NCBI GenBank assembly: GCA_017545045.1
Contig: JAFYDA010000004.1
Span: 1 to 38,666 of the forward strand
Direction of reading: 5' to 3'
DNA: 38,666 nt
DNA from: Prevotella sp.
GTDB taxonomy: Bacteria > Bacteroidota > Bacteroidia > Bacteroidales > Bacteroidaceae
This document shows, in pieces, positions 28,661-37,939 of the stretch. The notes below the pieces were generated by a model. The model did no database searches, was not told the origin of the DNA, and saw only the letters and a list, made by a program, of their open reading frames with translations. Made by a program: the position numbers and the translations under genes. Every line of letters begins with the position of its first letter. The first letter of the stretch is position 1.

Positions 28661-31600
28661 ATGATGAGCCTTCGACTATTCACATGCGTGGCTGCCGGCC
28701 TCATGGCAGCCACGATATGTACCGCCGAAACGATTTGGACAGATGTTACTGGCCGGTTTTTGAAAAACCCGACTTTCGACAATGACCAGCAGGAGCCCTG
28801 GACATGGGAGAGTAATGCTTCAACCCAGGCCGTACGCGTAGAGTGTGTCAGTTTCTACAGTGGAAATTTCGACATGCACCAGCAACTAAGCGGTCTGCCA
28901 AAAGGACGCTACAGACTCAGCGTGCAGGCTTTTTATCGTATGGCCGACAATAACACCTCCTACAATGCCCACCAAAACGGGAGTGAGCAACTGGTGGCCA
29001 ACCTCTATGCCGGCAATATTAGCAAGACGCTGGTCAGTCTCTATGACGAATCTATGGACTACAATGCTGCCGGGCGTTGTTTCACACCCGACAACCAGCA
29101 TTATTATCCTGACGGTAAGGAGGCGGCACTTGAAGCATTCGAAATGGGGCAGTATGTTAATACGCTGGAGTTTGATGCCCAAGGCAGCATACAGATAGGC
29201 ATCAGATGCCAAAATAATGAGTCGAACAACTACTGCGTAATTGACAACTTCAAACTGGAGTATCAGAATCCTGTTGACAGTGAAGGCAAGTCTTGGATTG
29301 ACATGACCCATCAATTATTGACAAATCCCAGCTTTGACGACAACGACCAGTCGGGATGGAATCACACTGATGCCGGGCAGACGGTTCGCGTGGAGTGTAT
29401 GGAGTACTATAATAGCAACTTCAACATCTGGCAAGAGGTGAAAGGAGCAAAGAATGGCCGCTATCGACTCAGTGTACAGGCATTCTATCGTTGTCAGGAC
29501 AACAATGCCGACTACCAGAACTATCAGAATAATACTCAGGACATCACCGGCTACCTTTATGCAGGCGATCAGCAACAACAACTTGTCAGCGTCTATTCTG
29601 AGTCCATGAATACATATACCGACGGTGTCTGGTCTGCTAACAGCTGGGGGGGCTGGTGGGGTAGGAATCCACCATATTTCCCCAATGACATGGAGTCGGC
29701 CCGTGTGTTTTTTGATAATGAATTATACTGGAACGAGTTAGAATTCGAGGCTGACGGCGACTTCCGTATCGGCTTGCGTTGCGATAAGCACTTGTCATCC
29801 AACTGGTGTATCTTCGACAATTTCCGGCTTGAGTATTATGGCGATATGGTGACAGTGAAAGAGATTAAGTTCGAGACAGATCATGCAGAACTGGTCTCAG
29901 GCGAATCTGTTGAAATGAAGCCCATCATCTCACCTGCCGATGCCACTGTCACATGGTTGGAGTGGAGCTCAAGCAATGAAGAAGTGGCTACGGTTGATGA
30001 CAACGGCATAGTCACCGCCTGGCGTAAGGGAACAGCTGTCATTTCGGCTACGGCTACCGACGGGTCGAGTACCAAGGGCAGTCTGACCGTTACGGTAATC
30101 AGCAACCCTGCAACAAAGGGAACTCTTGTCGTCAACGAGATAATGGCCTCGAATATTGACGAATACATCAGTCCTGCTTTCAATTTCGACGGATGGATTG
30201 AACTCTATAACCCAACAGACCGCACTGTTGAACTAAATGGACTCGTGCTGAGCGACCCCGCGAACGGTGAAAGACCTTGGACAATGCCTCAGGACATAGG
30301 AGTCGTGCCTGCTAAGGGCTATAAGGTCATCTGGTTCGACTCTAACGATATCGAACCACACAATGCGCCATTCAAACTTGACACCGACGGCGGCAGCATC
30401 CTCATCAGCGATGAATCAGGCACAGAAATAGTCCGTCAGGATTATCCTGCCTCGATGGAGCGAATCAGCTATGCCCGGTTCACTGACGGTACAGAGGAAT
30501 GGGGATACACCGGAACGCCTACGCCCGGAGCCTCGAACAATGGTATCAAACTCCTGAAAAGCCAGTTAGCAGCCCCTGTCGTCGATCAACCCTCACAGTT
30601 GTTTACGGGTATGCTGAGCGTTAACGTTACTATTCCAGGCGGTTGTACCCTGCGATACACTACCGACGGTTCGCTGCCTACGCTGACTAATGGTGAAACC
30701 AGTAAGACGGGACAGTTCACCGTTGGTGAAACCAGCAACTACCGTTTCCGCCTCTATGCAGACGACATGCTCCCCTCACGGGTGACCACACGTTCGTATA
30801 TTGTCCGTGAAATGGACTTCATGCTGCCTGTCGTATCAGTAGTCACAGACAACGACTTCCTTTACAGCAAGGAAATCGGTGTCATGGAGAAAGGTCCTAA
30901 CGGTCGGCCCGGCAACGGACAGTCGTCCAAATGCAACTGGAACATGAACTGGGAGCGTCCGGTCAATTTCTCCTATCTCGATGCCAACGGCGAAATGGTG
31001 CTCAATCAGGATGTCAATCTTGAGATGTGTGGCGGCTGGAGCCGTGCCTGGACTCCCCATGCTTTCAAGCTGAAAGGCAGTAAGGAGTTGGGAGGAGAGA
31101 AGAACTTGTACTATCCTTTCTTCGATCAAAAGCCCTACATCAGGAATCGCACGCTGCAAATCCGCAATGGTGGCAACGACAACAATTGCCGATTCAAGGA
31201 CGCTTCGCTGGCCTATATCGTACAGACATCTGGTCTTGACGTTGATGTGCAGTCTTATCAGCCCGTCCATGAATTCATCAATGGCAAGTACATCGGTGTG
31301 CTCAATGTCCGAGAGCCGAACAACAAACATTATGTCTATGCCAACTATGGTTGGGACGATGACGAGATTGACCAGTGGGAAATGTCACCCGACTCTGGCT
31401 ACATCCAGAAGTGTGGCACGCCTGATGCTTACAATGAGCTGGTAGACGACCTCTCGCCCAACGCTGCTGACGCCAATACCTACAAAGAAATCTGCCGACT
31501 GCTTGATATCGACGAGTTTATCAATTACATGGCGGTGCAGTTCTTCTATGCAGGTAACGACTGGCCTCGCAACAATGTCAAGGCTTTTCGTCACCGAGAC

Positions 31601-33031
31601 GATGGTCGATTCCGTTTCGTACTTTTTGATGTTGATGCAGCTTTCAGCTACGGTACGGATGTCTTCGACCAGTTTATGTGGAAAGAGACATGGACCTTTG
31701 ATGAGCTCTACCCTCGCAGTTTAGGACGTATTACAGCTCAGATACGACTGGTGACACTCTTCCGCAATCTGTTGGAGAATGAAACCTTCAGAAGCAAATT
31801 CATTGATACATACTGTATTGTGGCAGGTAGTGTCTTTGAAAAAGATCGTAGCAGAGAGATTCTTGACTATCTTTATAATCGTGTGGAACCTGCCATGCGT
31901 CTGAATGGCGGTTCAGCCACTGACAGCTACAACAAAGTTAAGAACAGCCTCAGCAGTCGTCTGAACACTGCCATCAATGCCATTAAGAACTACTCGGGTT
32001 TTGGACTGACGAGCGCTACACCTTATGCCGTGCGACTTCAGTCCGACACGCCAGGAGCCGTCATTACCATCAACGGATTAGCTCTACCCACAGGACAATT
32101 TAACGGAAAGCTCTTCAATAATCCTATTATCAATGCTATTTCACCCATCGGCTATTCGTTCAAGGGGTGGTTCACTGAGGACGGCGTTGCATATTCCACC
32201 AGAGCCGACATTCCCCTACCCTCGTCTGACATTAATCTTGTGGCCTCCTTCTCGCCCCTTAGCCAGGCCAGCAAGCAAAGGCAGAACATTACGCCCGTAC
32301 GTATCAACGAGGTAAGTGGTTCTAACAATAGCTTCATTGATGAATACGGGAAAAAGAGTGATTGGGTGGAACTCTACAACACCACCGACGAGCCCATTGA
32401 TATCGAGGGCATGTATCTAACAGACAATCTGAGCAAACCTACTAAATATCAGATTACCAAGAATGATACCCGTGCCAATACAATCATACCTGCTCACGGA
32501 CACCTTATTATATGGTGCGACAACAAAAACGCCACTACCGACAAAGGACTGCATGCCTCGTTCAAGATTGACGGTAACGGAGGACAGCTGCAGCTGATGG
32601 CGGCAGACCAGTCTTGGAAAGACGTCGTCTATTTCGGAGCTCATGATGCTCGTACAACCATTTGCCGCTATCCAGACGGCGGGGCCAAAGTCTACACGAC
32701 AAACGTAGCCACCATCGGCTATTCCAACAGCAAGACATCCTACATGACAACTGTCGAGCAAGTGCCTACTGATGTGGCTATGCATACGGTTAGTAACGCC
32801 AACGGTCTGCGGGTATTCTATGCATCCCAGCAAGTTCTTGTCAAGAGCGATGAGGCCGATGTTGTCAATGTTGCAGTCTATCGTGCCGACGGACAGCTTG
32901 CCACCCATGCACAGATTGATGTAAAGGGCGGAACGGCTCGTGTCAGTGTATCTGAGCTGGCTCACGGCTTCTATGTGGCACGCGTAACGAATAGCGACGG
33001 TACTACCGTCAGTTGCAAATTTATGAAATAA
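28661..33031 (+). CDS. Large secreted CotH-family multidomain protein with lamin-tail domains and probable T9SS signal
   Basis: I start at the ATG at 28661 (MMSLRLFTCVAAGL), which opens a signal peptide; the frame upstream overlaps glyA. The 1456-residue protein shows: two tandem copies of a carbohydrate-binding-like module (about 26-203 and 213-397, each with NGRYRLSVQAFYR or KGRYRLSVQAFYR); a Big_2-like domain (about 397-480); a lamin-tail domain (about 486-623); a chitobiase C-terminal-like segment (about 643-713); a CotH-like region (about 716-1110) with GKYIGVLNVREPNN and FVLFDVDAAFSYG; a second lamin-tail domain (about 1212-1346); and a C-terminal beta domain like the type IX sorting signal. 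It is probably surface-exposed. CotH kinases phosphorylate secreted proteins in spore formers; the substrate here is unknown. Confidence 0.9.
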   Translation: MMSLRLFTCVAAGLMAATICTAETIWTDVTGRFLKNPTFDNDQQEPWTWESNASTQAVRVECVSFYSGNFDMHQQLSGLPKGRYRLSVQAFYRMADNNTSYNAHQNGSEQLVANLYAGNISKTLVSLYDESMDYNAAGRCFTPDNQHYYPDGKEAALEAFEMGQYVNTLEFDAQGSIQIGIRCQNNESNNYCVIDNFKLEYQNPVDSEGKSWIDMTHQLLTNPSFDDNDQSGWNHTDAGQTVRVECMEYYNSNFNIWQEVKGAKNGRYRLSVQAFYRCQDNNADYQNYQNNTQDITGYLYAGDQQQQLVSVYSESMNTYTDGVWSANSWGGWWGRNPPYFPNDMESARVFFDNELYWNELEFEADGDFRIGLRCDKHLSSNWCIFDNFRLEYYGDMVTVKEIKFETDHAELVSGESVEMKPIISPADATVTWLEWSSSNEEVATVDDNGIVTAWRKGTAVISATATDGSSTKGSLTVTVISNPATKGTLVVNEIMASNIDEYISPAFNFDGWIELYNPTDRTVELNGLVLSDPANGERPWTMPQDIGVVPAKGYKVIWFDSNDIEPHNAPFKLDTDGGSILISDESGTEIVRQDYPASMERISYARFTDGTEEWGYTGTPTPGASNNGIKLLKSQLAAPVVDQPSQLFTGMLSVNVTIPGGCTLRYTTDGSLPTLTNGETSKTGQFTVGETSNYRFRLYADDMLPSRVTTRSYIVREMDFMLPVVSVVTDNDFLYSKEIGVMEKGPNGRPGNGQSSKCNWNMNWERPVNFSYLDANGEMVLNQDVNLEMCGGWSRAWTPHAFKLKGSKELGGEKNLYYPFFDQKPYIRNRTLQIRNGGNDNNCRFKDASLAYIVQTSGLDVDVQSYQPVHEFINGKYIGVLNVREPNNKHYVYANYGWDDDEIDQWEMSPDSGYIQKCGTPDAYNELVDDLSPNAADANTYKEICRLLDIDEFINYMAVQFFYAGNDWPRNNVKAFRHRDDGRFRFVLFDVDAAFSYGTDVFDQFMWKETWTFDELYPRSLGRITAQIRLVTLFRNLLENETFRSKFIDTYCIVAGSVFEKDRSREILDYLYNRVEPAMRLNGGSATDSYNKVKNSLSSRLNTAINAIKNYSGFGLTSATPYAVRLQSDTPGAVITINGLALPTGQFNGKLFNNPIINAISPIGYSFKGWFTEDGVAYSTRADIPLPSSDINLVASFSPLSQASKQRQNITPVRINEVSGSNNSFIDEYGKKSDWVELYNTTDEPIDIEGMYLTDNLSKPTKYQITKNDTRANTIIPAHGHLIIWCDNKNATTDKGLHASFKIDGNGGQLQLMAADQSWKDVVYFGAHDARTTICRYPDGGAKVYTTNVATIGYSNSKTSYMTTVEQVPTDVAMHTVSNANGLRVFYASQQVLVKSDEADVVNVAVYRADGQLATHAQIDVKGGTARVSVSELAHGFYVARVTNSDGTTVSCKFMK

Positions 33032-33053
33032 CCAACAACAAAATATAAAAAAA

Positions 33054-34361
33054 ATGATTTGGAATCCTAACAAAGAATGCATGAGCCGCGACGAAATGAG
33101 TGCCTTGCAGAGCAAGCGGCTGCGTAAAATAGTTAAGTATGTTTACCACAACGTGCCGTTCTACAGGCACAAGTTACAGGAACTGGATATTCGTCCTGAG
33201 GACATTCAGACCATTGAGGACATCAAGAAGTTGCCTTTCACCACGAAGAAGGACCTGCGCGACAACTATCCTTTCGGTCTGCAGGCAGCCCCGCAGAGCG
33301 AGATTATCCGTGTGCATGCCAGCAGCGGCACCACCGGCAATCCCACCATCGTGGGTTATACGCGCAAGGACATCGGTGTGTGGAGCGAGACGATGGCACG
33401 TTGTCTCACGGCCTATGGCGTCACCCGCGACGATATCTTCTCCGTAGCATACGGTTACGGGCTCTTCACTGGCGGTCTGGGAGCCCACTACGGTGTCGAG
33501 CATCTTGGAGCTTCCGTGATTCCCGCTGGTACGGGCAACACCGAAAAGCATCTCAAGCTGATACGCGACCTGGGCATCACAGGTATTGCCTGCACCCCGT
33601 CGTATGCACTCTATCTGGCCGAGACCATGGAGAAGATGGGTATCGGCAAGGAACAGATCAAGCTGCGCATCGGTGCCTTCGGTGCTGAGCCTTGGACAGA
33701 GAGCATGCGTCAGGAAATCCAGGAGCGTCTGGGACTGAAGGGCTACAACATCTATGGACTGTCGGAGGTGATGGGTCCCAGCGTCAGCTATGAGTGCCAG
33801 ATGCAGCACGGCTCCCACATCAACGAAGACCATTTCTATCCTGAAATCATTAACCCCACCACATTGGAACCGCTGCCGGCAGGCCAGACGGGTGAGCTGG
33901 TGTTCACCACGCTGACCAAGGAGGGCATGCCCGTCATCCGCTACCGCACGCGTGACCTCTGTTCGCTGATTCCCGGTCAGTGCGACTGTGGCCGCACCAA
34001 TATACGCATGAGCCGTATCGAGGGCCGCAGCGACGACATGCTCATCATCCGCGGCATCAACGTGTTCCCATCGCAGGTAGAGAGCGTGATACTCTCGCTG
34101 CCCGAGTTTGCCCCTCACTACCTGCTCATCGTCGACCGCGAGAAGAACCTCGACACCCTGCTTGTACAGGCAGAGTTGCGCCAGGAAGTCTTCACTTCCA
34201 CCTTCGACACGCCAGCCGCTGTTGATGCACTTGAGAAGAAGCTGGCCTCGAAACTCAAGAGCGTGCTCAGCATTTCGGCTAAGGTACAGCTGAAGGCTCC
34301 CGGCACCATTGAGCGCTCGCAGGGCAAGAGTGCACACGTCATTGACAATCGCAAGATTTAA
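33054..34361 (+). CDS. paaK: Phenylacetate-CoA ligase (PaaK family), copy 1
   Basis: This 435-residue adenylate-forming enzyme would activate phenylacetate or another aryl acid with ATP and CoA. It has the AMP-binding loop SSGTTGNPT at 90-98, YGLSEVMGPSVSYEC, YRTRDL, a CxC pair at Cys310/312 before GRTNIRMSRIEGRSDDM, and the hinge IIRGINVFPSQVE. These are PaaK-family features. It is followed after 24 nt by a clear paralogue and then by a double-ACT protein. In Bacteroidetes such ligases are often found with indolepyruvate oxidoreductase, and the arylacetates come from aromatic amino acids; that oxidoreductase is not in this window. Substrate is inferred from the family. Confidence 0.93.
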   Translation: MIWNPNKECMSRDEMSALQSKRLRKIVKYVYHNVPFYRHKLQELDIRPEDIQTIEDIKKLPFTTKKDLRDNYPFGLQAAPQSEIIRVHASSGTTGNPTIVGYTRKDIGVWSETMARCLTAYGVTRDDIFSVAYGYGLFTGGLGAHYGVEHLGASVIPAGTGNTEKHLKLIRDLGITGIACTPSYALYLAETMEKMGIGKEQIKLRIGAFGAEPWTESMRQEIQERLGLKGYNIYGLSEVMGPSVSYECQMQHGSHINEDHFYPEIINPTTLEPLPAGQTGELVFTTLTKEGMPVIRYRTRDLCSLIPGQCDCGRTNIRMSRIEGRSDDMLIIRGINVFPSQVESVILSLPEFAPHYLLIVDREKNLDTLLVQAELRQEVFTSTFDTPAAVDALEKKLASKLKSVLSISAKVQLKAPGTIERSQGKSAHVIDNRKI

Positions 34362-34385
34362 TAACCTAAATACTATTCATCAGAA

Positions 34386-35702
34386 ATGAAAGAGAACAAT
34401 TCGCCCTACTTTAACCCAGAACGCGAGACCATGACACGCGAACAGATTGAGACGTTCCAGCTGGAGCGACTCAAGGCTACCGTCGCGCATTGTCTGACCA
34501 ACGAGTTCTATCAGAAGAAGTTTAAGGAGGCCGGCATCACAGCCGACGACATCCAGACACTCGACGATGTCCGCAAGATTCCCTTCACCACGAAGCAGGA
34601 CTTGCGCGACACCTACCCCTTCGGCATGTCGTGCGTGCCCATGAGGGACTGCGTGCGCCTGCACTCCAGCAGCGGCACTACCGGCAACCCCACCGTCATC
34701 CTGCACACACAGAAAGACCTCGACGAGTGGGCCAACCAGGTGGCACGCAACCTGTGGATGGTTGGTCTGCGCCCCGACGACGTGTTCCAGAACTCCTCCG
34801 GCTACGGCATGTTCACCGGCGGACTGGGCTTCCAATATGGAGCCGAGAAGCTGGGCATGCTCACCGTACCCGCTGCAGCAGGAAACTCTCTGCGACAGAT
34901 TAAGTTCATCAAGGACTTCGGCACAACAGCCATCCACGCCATTCCTTCATACGTCACCCGTCTCTACGAAGTGATGAAACAGGAGGGCGTCGACCCGCGT
35001 CGCGACACGAAGCTGAAGATGCTGGCCATCGGTGCTGAGCCCCACTCAGAGGAGCAGCGCAAGCGTATCGAGGAGATGCTGGGCGTGAAGGCCTACAACT
35101 CGTTCGGCATGTCGGAGATGTGCGGCCCTGGCGTAGGCTTCGAGTGTAAGGAGCAGAACGGTCTGCACTTCTGGGAGGACTACTACATCGTCGAGATCGT
35201 CAACCCCGACACCTTGGAGCCCGTTCCCGACGGCGAGATTGGCGAGCTGGTGCTCACCACGCTGTGCCGCGAGGCCATGCCGCTGCTGCGCTATCGTACG
35301 CGTGACCTCACCCGAGTCCTGGGACGCAGCTGTCCCTGTGGCCGCAACCATGTCCGTCTCGACCGTATGCGTGGTCGCAGCGACGACATGATTGTGCTCC
35401 GCGGCGTCAACATCTTCCCCATCCAGATTGAGAAGATCCTGATGAAGTTCCCCGAAGTGGGCACCAACTACCTCATCACACTGACCACCGAGGACAACAA
35501 CGACCAGATGACTGTCGAAGTCGAACTCAACGAGGGTACCGACGACTACGCAAAGCTGCAGGAGCTTGCAGGCGAACTGCGCCACCAGATAGGCGACGAG
35601 ATTCTGCTGAAGCCTCGCATCCGACTTGTATCCAAGGGTTCCCTGCCCGTCAGCGAGGGCAAAGCCGTACGTGTCGTTGACAAGCGAAAAGTTTACCAAT
35701 AA
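34386..35702 (+). CDS. paaK: Phenylacetate-CoA ligase (PaaK family), copy 2
   Basis: The 438-residue protein is a paralogue of the gene before it, aligning along its whole length without gaps of note (for example DDIQTLDDVRKIPFTTKQD against EDIQTIEDIKKLPFTTKKD). It keeps the AMP loop SSGTTGNPT (95-103), FGMSEMCGPGVGFEC, the CxC pair Cys316/318 and VLRGVNIFPIQIE. Differences between copies cluster around the aryl-binding segments (PSVSYEC against PGVGFEC; TFDTPAAVDAL has no close match), which suggests different aryl acids or different regulation. The ACT gene begins 12 nt later, so the three genes are surely one transcript. Confidence 0.93.
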   Translation: MKENNSPYFNPERETMTREQIETFQLERLKATVAHCLTNEFYQKKFKEAGITADDIQTLDDVRKIPFTTKQDLRDTYPFGMSCVPMRDCVRLHSSSGTTGNPTVILHTQKDLDEWANQVARNLWMVGLRPDDVFQNSSGYGMFTGGLGFQYGAEKLGMLTVPAAAGNSLRQIKFIKDFGTTAIHAIPSYVTRLYEVMKQEGVDPRRDTKLKMLAIGAEPHSEEQRKRIEEMLGVKAYNSFGMSEMCGPGVGFECKEQNGLHFWEDYYIVEIVNPDTLEPVPDGEIGELVLTTLCREAMPLLRYRTRDLTRVLGRSCPCGRNHVRLDRMRGRSDDMIVLRGVNIFPIQIEKILMKFPEVGTNYLITLTTEDNNDQMTVEVELNEGTDDYAKLQELAGELRHQIGDEILLKPRIRLVSKGSLPVSEGKAVRVVDKRKVYQ

Positions 35703-35714
35703 ATCACACATATT

Positions 35715-36143
35715 ATGACTATCAATCAATTATCCATCTTTATCGAGAACCGTTCCGGCACACTCATCAAGGTGCTCGAAGTTCTAAAGCAGTCTGGTAT
35801 CCAGATTATTGCTTCAACCATAGCCGACACGGCTGAGTATGGCATCTACCGCCTTATCTGTAGCGAACCCATGCGCGCCTTCGAAGAGCTGAAGAAGGCT
35901 GGTATAGCCGTTGCTCTCAGCGACGTCTTCGCCATTGAGCTTGATAATCAGCCAGGACGTGCCGCAGACGCTATTGAGACTTTCAGCACTGCCGGCATTA
36001 GTATTGTTTACATGTACTCATTCCTGCTTGGTGGTAAGGGAATCCTCATCTTCCGTACTGACAATGCAGAACGGGCACGAAAGACAATCCTGGATAACAA
36101 CCTGAAATTTATTGCTGAGGAAGATTTAACATCTTTCGTATAA
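35715..36143 (+). CDS. Double ACT-domain regulatory protein
   Basis: The 142-residue protein is two ACT-like units: about 3-70 (LSIFIENRSGTLIKVLEVL) and about 71-140 (VFAIELDNQPGRAADAIETF). ACT domains bind amino acids and control enzymes of their metabolism. There is no catalytic domain. It follows the second PaaK by 12 nt and ends the unit before a 16-bp hairpin. The context suggests it senses an aromatic or branched amino acid and adjusts the ligases, an inference only. Confidence 0.9.
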   Translation: MTINQLSIFIENRSGTLIKVLEVLKQSGIQIIASTIADTAEYGIYRLICSEPMRAFEELKKAGIAVALSDVFAIELDNQPGRAADAIETFSTAGISIVYMYSFLLGGKGILIFRTDNAERARKTILDNNLKFIAEEDLTSFV

Positions 36144-36150
36144 TCCTCCT

Positions 36151-36186
36151 TTATTCCTTGACGGGATTCGTCCTGTCAAGGAATAA
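36151..36186 (+). terminator. UUCG-capped hairpin ending the paaK-ACT unit
   Basis: A 16-bp stem (36151-36166 with 36171-36186, one G-U pair) closes a TTCG tetraloop. It is not followed by a T-run on the plus strand, so it may protect the mRNA end or terminate only in part. Confidence 0.7.
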
Positions 36187-36192
36187 TCGAAC

Positions 36193-36228
36193 AAAAAAAA
36201 GTGGATGGTGCAGGACGCTACCATCCAC
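36193..36228 (-). terminator. Rho-independent terminator on the minus strand behind fabG
   Basis: On the minus strand GTGGATGGT (36228-36220) pairs with ACCATCCAC (36209-36201) and is followed by eight T (36200-36193). It lies about 150 nt after the fabG stop and also forms the 3' end of the candidate small RNA. Confidence 0.9.
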
Positions 36229-36281
36229 ATAAATATATGATAAGGTGGGAATCAGCAACTGCTGATAAAATATCTTATCGG
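36193..36281 (-). ncRNA. Candidate small RNA between fabG and its terminator
   Basis: A minus-strand promoter (36285-36316) points away from fabG toward a terminator only about 90 nt downstream, and the interval has no ORF. The predicted RNA of about 85-90 nt would fold as an outer GATAAG/CTTATC pair (36239-36244 with 36274-36279) around ATCAGC/GCTGAT (36251-36256 with 36261-36266), then the terminator hairpin. It could be a free-standing sRNA or a 3'-UTR-type RNA made with fabG. Nothing identifies its target and I match it to no known RNA family. Confidence 0.4.
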
Positions 36282-36284
36282 TGG

Positions 36285-36316
36285 CAAATTTAGTATTTTC
36301 TATCCTAAAATGCAAG
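36285..36316 (-). promoter_or_regulatory. Promoter inside the fabG 3' region
   Basis: On the minus strand CTTG (36316-36313), 20 bp and TAAATTTG (36292-36285) fit the Bacteroidetes pattern. No protein gene lies downstream on that strand. Confidence 0.5.
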
Positions 36317-36379
36317 TTTTCAGTTAAGAAATTTGCAGTTTTAACATTGTGTGCGATTACAATGTACTCGTGACACTTT

Positions 36380-37117
36380 TTACATGTTCATGCCACCATC
36401 CACCTGAATGACCTGTCCGCTAACATAGCTCGACATATCAGAAGCCAGGAATGTAGCAACGTTGGCGATATCCTCAACCTGTCCACCACGGCGCAGAGGA
36501 ATCTTGTTGCACCACTCCTTGCGGATGTCCTCAGGCAGAGCGGCTGTCATGGCTGTCTCGATGAAACCAGGAGCGATAGCGTTGGCACGGATACCCTTTG
36601 GTCCCATCTCCTGTGCGATACTCTTAGCCAGAGCAATCAGACCAGCCTTTGAAGCAGCATAGTTAGCCTGACCAGCGTTACCATGTACACCTACTACTGA
36701 TGCCATGTTGATGATTGAACCACCACGCTGACGCATCATAATAGGCACACAAGCATGGATAAAATTGAAGGCAGACTTCAGATTGACTGCGATGACAGCA
36801 TCCCACTGCTGCTCAGTCATGCGCAGCATAAGACCATCCTTGGTAATTCCTGCATTATTCACTAAAATATCAATCGTCCCGAATTCCTCTTTGATTGCTT
36901 TTACCACTTCTTCGGTCTGATTAAAATCTGCTGCATTGGAAGCATAGCTTTTGGCCTTGACACCCACTGCTGCAATCTCTTTCTCTGTTTCTTCATTTAC
37001 CTCAAGGTCGGTGAAAGCAATATTGGCACCTTCCTCTGCAAACTTCAACGCGATAGCTTTTCCGATACCGCGTGCAGCACCTGTGATAAGCGCTGTTTTT
37101 CCTTCTAATAAACCCAT
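36380..37117 (-). CDS. fabG: 3-oxoacyl-[acyl-carrier-protein] reductase FabG
   Basis: FabG reduces 3-oxoacyl-ACP with NADPH in fatty-acid elongation. The 245-residue short-chain dehydrogenase has TGAARGIG (12-19), NNAG (87-90), Asn112, Ser140, and Tyr153/Lys157 in ANYAASKAG. The C-terminus ends VSGQVIQVDGGMNM, typical of FabG. A TetR-type regulator begins the transcript 30 nt upstream. Ketoreductases acting on other substrates share these motifs, but the close overall match and length favour FabG. Confidence 0.93.
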   Translation of the reverse strand: MGLLEGKTALITGAARGIGKAIALKFAEEGANIAFTDLEVNEETEKEIAAVGVKAKSYASNAADFNQTEEVVKAIKEEFGTIDILVNNAGITKDGLMLRMTEQQWDAVIAVNLKSAFNFIHACVPIMMRQRGGSIINMASVVGVHGNAGQANYAASKAGLIALAKSIAQEMGPKGIRANAIAPGFIETAMTAALPEDIRKEWCNKIPLRRGGQVEDIANVATFLASDMSSYVSGQVIQVDGGMNM

Positions 37118-37147
37118 TTTTTCTATATTTACAATTAAATGAATAAT

Positions 37148-37741
37148 TTATCGCTTATTTATTTTACCCAATGCACCGTATACAACTTTAGCAACTTGCG
37201 GTTTAGTGGCTTCTTCTGTCATTCCATGAGCAATACGGCCATAAATATACGGAACCTCGAGACCTTTAATACAATAATGAGTGATATCGGCAACCAGATC
37301 CACATTGTCTATATCAAACTCACCATCCTCTTTTCCTTCAGTATAGACTTTCCTGAAGAGTTCAATCTCTGCGTCATCGAAATTTTTTCGAACTTTCTCT
37401 ACCATCCATATATTCCTGAAGAATTCTGCACGTAAGTTACCATTACGAACAACCGTCTCGCGAATCATATTCAGATGCGTATAAATAAGTTCGATAACCT
37501 TCTCTTGAGGACGAATCTTCTTGGCAGCCACTTCGTCCAGTTTGTCACTTAGCCTTTCTAATTCTCTTTCAATAACTGCGAAATAAATGTCTTCCTTGGA
37601 TTTAAAATAGGTATATAATGTACGTCGGCCTTTACCTGAAGCTAAGGCAATGTCATTCATTGTCGTATTCTCCAATCCGTTTTTCGCAAAGAGTTGGCGA
37701 GCCACATCTACCAATAGCAATCTAGTTTTTGATATTGACAT
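37148..37741 (-). CDS. TetR/AcrR-family transcriptional regulator
   Basis: The protein of about 197 residues starts MSISKTRLLLVDVARQLFAK and carries the TetR HTH in TTMNDIALASGKGRRTLYTYF. A helical ligand-binding domain follows. I chose the ATG at 37741 because the family begins here; an in-frame ATG at 37753 (four residues longer) is equally possible from the promoter. It lies in one transcript with fabG, so it probably senses an acyl-CoA, fatty acid or related ligand and regulates this pair, possibly itself. That role is inferred from context. Confidence 0.9.
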   Translation of the reverse strand: MSISKTRLLLVDVARQLFAKNGLENTTMNDIALASGKGRRTLYTYFKSKEDIYFAVIERELERLSDKLDEVAAKKIRPQEKVIELIYTHLNMIRETVVRNGNLRAEFFRNIWMVEKVRKNFDDAEIELFRKVYTEGKEDGEFDIDNVDLVADITHYCIKGLEVPYIYGRIAHGMTEEATKPQVAKVVYGALGKINKR

Positions 37742-37768
37742 ATTATTGCACATTAATTAAGTCGTGTG

Positions 37769-37800
37769 CAAAATTATCTATTTTATTTGAATTAGCCAAG
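37769..37800 (-). promoter_or_regulatory. Promoter of the tetR-fabG unit
   Basis: On the minus strand CTTG (37800-37797), a 20-bp spacer and TAATTTTG (37776-37769) match the consensus. Both candidate ATGs lie within about 25 nt of the predicted start. Confidence 0.62.
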
Positions 37801-37876
37801 AAAAAATGCAAAAATATGATTTCTCCTTGACATATTTTGCCTTTTTGAGGTAAAGTGCAAAAAAAAAGCATAAAAA

Positions 37877-37908
37877 TTTGCTGAATACAAAAATAAGTTG
37901 TACCTTTG
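37877..37908 (+). promoter_or_regulatory. Promoter of the initiator tRNA
   Basis: TTTG at 37877-37880, 20 bp and TACCTTTG at 37901-37908 form a full consensus promoter about 30 nt before the tRNA. Confidence 0.78.
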
Positions 37909-37939
37909 CACAAAATTTGAGAGGAGAGAAAAAATATAT

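Noticed and set aside
33174..34337. A 387-codon open frame antisense to the first paaK
   Set aside because: It lacks a family, is full of low-complexity stretches and mirrors the codon bias of the true gene on the other strand.
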